In this document: in pieces, positions 60,947 to 64,000 of the stretch | Layout: every line of letters begins with the position of its first letter | How positions within the stretch are numbered: the stretch's first letter is position 1 | Virus record (IMG/VR): IMGVR_UViG_3300013132_000028 | Coordinates: 53,838-117,837 of that record | Source of the DNA: a virus | Length of the DNA: 64,000 bases | Reading direction: 5' to 3' (one strand) | The notes under the pieces: model-generated | Told to the model about the DNA's origin: nothing | The model's database searches: none | What the model saw: the letters and a program-made list of their open reading frames with translations, nothing else | Translations under genes and position numbers: made by a program

Positions 60947-63900
60947 ATGGCCGGCTTCAAGCGCGGGCTTGCAGTTACAACAATTTCAAAATTGACTAAG
61001 CTGCTTAGCTCTGCTTCTCAAGCAATAAGTATTACACCTTTTTTCCGTAGAAAAGTGGTCATATATCTATTGTCTATCCCATTGGTCTCCTTCATCTATG
61101 GCATACTTACTTCATCGTTAGCTATAGCTAGCGACTCCTCGTCCAGTGCGTCGTCAGGAGGTGGTTCACAGGCTTCTTCAAGTAGCTCAACGCAAGGGCA
61201 AATTACTGAAGCGGCTACCGTAGCAGCAGCAGCGGGATCTGAAGTAACAGCTTTGCAAACAAAAGTAACTCAGATTACGGAGGTAGTAACATCAACATCT
61301 CAACCATCTACTCCAGCGCCGGCGTCAGTTTCTGATGCGCAGACTTCAGTAACAGCAGCTGCCAGTGCTACGCAGACAGCAAGTGCACAAGTTCAGGTCG
61401 CGCAAACGGCGGCTGCAACATCGCAAGCTGCCGATCAAGCTCTGGCCCAAGCAACCGCCACAGTTGCGACCCAAACTACAGCAGTAGCAACAGCTCAAGC
61501 AGCAGCAACAACGGCAACAACGGCGGTAACAACTCAAACAGCAGTAGTAGCCTCGGCTCAAGAAACAGCAACATCAACCGCAGCTACAGCAGCTGCAGCA
61601 AACACAACTACTACAACTACAGAAACTTTTACAAATAACACGACCAGCGTTGTAACAGTTACTACTGGCGGAACCACAGTTACTTCTTCTACTGGGTCAG
61701 CAGGCGTGTCTATCGGTGGAAATTGGAATACGCCTCAAACAAGCGGTCCTGGTCTCGTAATTCAGTATCCAGCCAACGATGTGGTTATCAATGTAAACCC
61801 GTCAAATACTGGAACTGTTACTCAAGTTTCTATGGGCGTCTACGCCAAAAATGGCGACACAGATATGATTGCTACAAACGCAAATGGAACTACCACCACC
61901 GAGGTTATCAACAACAATGTGACTGCAACCAGTGCTCAAACTAATAACCATACTTCTACAGAAACTGTAACCGGGTCAAACATTCAAACGATCACCATTA
62001 AAAAAGATGTTGATTACTATATTGTTGACAACATTGCTGTAACCAAAACAAACTCAGATCCGCAGGCTACTGCAGCAGCTGAAGCAGCGGCCACCAATCT
62101 TGCTACTCAACAAGCTACACTAGCTACTCTTCAGACGGCTCAGACTGCAGCAACTACGACTCTTACAACAGCCCAGACTGCTCTTTCAACCGCTCAGTCA
62201 AACGCAGCTACAGCTCAAAGCACAGCAACTGCAGCAACCACCGCGACGACTTCTGCAATTACAACAGCACAAACTGCAATAACTAATGCCCATGAAAAAA
62301 TAGACACGGCAGAGATAAAAGTTGCACAAGCTCAAATAGAAGTTTCTGCCGCAGCAGTTACTACTATTACAAACACTCTTCAAACAGTTGCTGCAACAGC
62401 TAATACTCTTACGCCATCAAACGACGCCACTGCAGCAGCAAACACAGTAAGTACAGCAACCACAAAAGTTGCTGAAGCTCAAGCTACGGTGATCCAAGCG
62501 CAGACAAGCATGAGCACGGCTCAGTCTTTAGCTTCTACGGCTCCTACGGTTGCAGCAGCTCAAGCAGCGGTTGAAGATAAGACTCAAGTTTTGGCTACAG
62601 CTACAACAGCCGTTAACACTCAACAAACAGTAGTTACCCAAGCAACTGCAGCTCAAGCTACCGCTCAAGCAGCGGTTGACTCAGCCACTCAACCAGGTCT
62701 AAAAGTAGAAGTCTTCAATGTTCAAGGACAAAACAACGCTCCAACTCTTCCAGCTGGTGCAACTCCAATTCACACCACCACCGATACAAATGGAATTAAC
62801 GAACAGTGGAGCGGAGGAAATGTTGCTGGCTCTAATAATTCAGAGGATGTAATTGTCAAGTACACAGGTAGCTGGACTCCACAATATACTGGAACACAGT
62901 ATCTACATACTCCAGCAGATGACGGAGTCAAGTTGTATCTAAATGGAGAGCTTGTAATCAATGACTGGTATGACAAAGCCGGCGGCGGTTCTACCGCAGA
63001 TGTAGCAACTACAGCTGGCGTCAGTAAGACATTTGAAATGTGGTACTACGAAAATGGCGGTGGGGCTCACGTTGCTTTAGTGCGTTATACAGGAAGCGGG
63101 TGGGAAGTAGTTCCTGGAACTGAATTTACAACTTCTACAGCTACAGCTCAGCAGCTTCAGACATTGACTACGGCTACTCAAAACGTAGCAACTCAAACTC
63201 AAACTCTACAAACTCTTACTGCTACTAAAACTTCAGCTGAAACAAATCTGACAAATGCTCAGACAAATTTGACAATAGCTCAGACAGCAGTCACTGCAAT
63301 GGACAATGCTATTGCTTCAGCTCAGACAGCAATCACCAAAACAGTTCAGGCCGTACAGGCAGTTCAAACCGCTGACATAGCCGTGTCAACAACTCAAGAC
63401 TCCCAGCAAGCAGCAGCCGCAGCGGCCGCGGCCCAGGCATCACAGGCAGCAGCGGCACAAGCAGCACAGCAAGCAGCAGCAGATGCAGCCGCTGCAGCGC
63501 AGGCTGCCGCGGCACAAGCAGCAGCACAACAAGCAGCGGCAGCCACAGCGGCAGCGGCACAAGCAGCACAACAGGCAGCACAAGAAGCGGCACAACAGGC
63601 AGCACAGGCTGCAGCACAGGCGGCAGCAACTGAAGCGGCAAAAATTGCAGCAGCAAAACAAGCAGCAGATGAAGCAAGAATTGCGGCAGAAGCAGCGGCG
63701 GCAGCAGCAGCACAGCAAAAAACAATAGCAGAACAACAAGCACAAAAAGCAGCAACAGAAAAAGCAGCGGCAGAAGCAGCGGCGGCGCAAGCGGCAGCAC
63801 AGGCAGCAGCACAAGCGGCAGCGGCGGCACAAGCACAAGCGGCGGCAGACGCAGCGGCAGCAAAAGCAGCAGAAGACGCCAAGGCCGCCGAGGAAGCCAA

Positions 63901-64000
63901 GGCGGCCGAGGAAGCCAAAGCAGAGGCAGAGGCCAAGGCCAAGGCCGAAGCCGAAGCAGAGGCCAAGGCGGCCGAGGAAGCCAAAGCAGAGGCAGAGGCC
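60947..64000 (+). CDS. Giant Ala/Gln/Thr-rich secreted protein with PA14 domain; 3' end cut by window edge
   Basis: At least 1,018 residues, open to the edge. A basic N-terminus and hydrophobic signal/anchor (VVIYLLSIPLVSFIYGILTS, then LAIASDS) precede a Ser-rich linker and long Thr/Ala/Gln repeats (AQTAAATSQAADQALAQATA type). About 225-375 is a Thr/Asn-rich beta region. About 584-720 is a PA14 domain: QYLHTPADDGVKLYLNGELV, NDWYDKAGG, FEMWYYENGGGAHVALV; PA14 binds carbohydrate. From about 815 an AAQAAQ-rich coil is followed by KAAEEAKAEAEA repeats. The gene follows the serine recombinase. It resembles surface adhesins of freshwater actinobacteria and could be a phage fibre or a host-surface mimic. 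Start at ATG 60947; ribosome site weak. Confidence 0.65.
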   Translation, partial: MAGFKRGLAVTTISKLTKLLSSASQAISITPFFRRKVVIYLLSIPLVSFIYGILTSSLAIASDSSSSASSGGGSQASSSSSTQGQITEAATVAAAAGSEVTALQTKVTQITEVVTSTSQPSTPAPASVSDAQTSVTAAASATQTASAQVQVAQTAAATSQAADQALAQATATVATQTTAVATAQAAATTATTAVTTQTAVVASAQETATSTAATAAAANTTTTTTETFTNNTTSVVTVTTGGTTVTSSTGSAGVSIGGNWNTPQTSGPGLVIQYPANDVVINVNPSNTGTVTQVSMGVYAKNGDTDMIATNANGTTTTEVINNNVTATSAQTNNHTSTETVTGSNIQTITIKKDVDYYIVDNIAVTKTNSDPQATAAAEAAATNLATQQATLATLQTAQTAATTTLTTAQTALSTAQSNAATAQSTATAATTATTSAITTAQTAITNAHEKIDTAEIKVAQAQIEVSAAAVTTITNTLQTVAATANTLTPSNDATAAANTVSTATTKVAEAQATVIQAQTSMSTAQSLASTAPTVAAAQAAVEDKTQVLATATTAVNTQQTVVTQATAAQATAQAAVDSATQPGLKVEVFNVQGQNNAPTLPAGATPIHTTTDTNGINEQWSGGNVAGSNNSEDVIVKYTGSWTPQYTGTQYLHTPADDGVKLYLNGELVINDWYDKAGGGSTADVATTAGVSKTFEMWYYENGGGAHVALVRYTGSGWEVVPGTEFTTSTATAQQLQTLTTATQNVATQTQTLQTLTATKTSAETNLTNAQTNLTIAQTAVTAMDNAIASAQTAITKTVQAVQAVQTADIAVSTTQDSQQAAAAAAAAQASQAAAAQAAQQAAADAAAAAQAAAAQAAAQQAAAATAAAAQAAQQAAQEAAQQAAQAAAQAAATEAAKIAAAKQAADEARIAAEAAAAAAAQQKTIAEQQAQKAATEKAAAEAAAAQAAAQAAAQAAAAAQAQAAADAAAAKAAEDAKAAEEAKAAEEAKAEAEAKAKAEAEAEAKAAEEAKAEAEA

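Noticed and set aside
63333-63863. Minus-strand Leu-rich and Ala/Cys-rich frames
   Set aside because: Antisense of the Ala/Gln repeats of the PA14 gene; periodic low complexity only.

Overview
This 64-kb window is part of the genome of a large tailed bacteriophage that almost certainly infects an actinobacterium. The evidence is a capsid maturation protease and portal of the actinophage type, a WhiB-like regulator, several small actinophage families (DUF3039-like, DUF7455-like, the MWIF and MGYTHYW families), very dense gene packing with 1-8 nt stop/start overlaps, three tRNA genes and no host housekeeping genes. The mixed base composition, and host-like secreted proteins that recall those of freshwater actinobacteria, make a planktonic actinobacterial host plausible. 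That host call is inference. The window is open at both ends: the leftmost protease gene and the rightmost Ala/Gln-rich gene are both cut.

Layout. 1-17.3 kb (minus) is a head module in the order portal, DUF5824-like protein, a 3,057-residue giant, a Cys-cluster protein, a head-associated protein and the maturation protease; the major capsid gene should lie just beyond the left edge. At 17.76-18.39 kb (plus) is a proteasome-like Ntn hydrolase. 18.4-21.5 kb (minus) holds small regulators and two cell-wall proteins, a peptidoglycan-binding protein and a lytic transglycosylase. 21.6-40.7 kb is an early-type region of about 40 small, mostly minus-strand genes, many under near-identical promoters, with tRNA-Thr and tRNA-Pro, a MoxR-type AAA+ ATPase plus VWA protein pair and one short plus-strand island (27.5-28.2 kb). 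40.7-42.2 kb is a strikingly GC-rich patch. 42.5-46.4 kb (minus) has small zinc-ribbon proteins, an AT-rich island, a fucosyltransferase-like gene and tRNA-Gln. 46.5-52.7 kb (plus) has a host-like surface protein, small membrane proteins and a class II ribonucleotide reductase/NrdH/WhiB operon. 52.7-55.3 kb (minus) has an AdoMet-decarboxylase-like protein, thioredoxin and a glycosyltransferase. 55.5-64 kb (plus) has a glycan cassette (FkbM methyltransferase, GDP-mannose-epimerase-like enzyme, fucosyltransferase-like enzyme), a lysis cassette (lipoprotein, holin candidate, CHAP endolysin), a serine recombinase and the start of a giant PA14-containing Ala/Gln-rich protein.

The clearest system-level signal is a dual expression architecture. 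One class of genes has strong TATAAT promoters with a conserved GTC block in the spacer; their transcripts begin with a hairpin at the predicted 5' end and carry a stereotyped ACGAAAGGACAAA-type ribosome site. A second class has a weaker TAnnnT -10 element exactly 6 nt upstream of the start codon, so the predicted mRNA begins at the A of AUG and is leaderless. Three of the first class carry 80-85 nt structured leaders that I do not recognise.

The genes suggest a phage that makes its own deoxynucleotides, supplements host tRNAs for G-ending codons (all three anticodons begin with C), regulates with WhiB and several HTH proteins, and carries four sugar-active enzymes near genes for secreted, Ser/Thr/Ala-rich surface-type proteins. 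The large terminase, major capsid and tail genes are not in the window.
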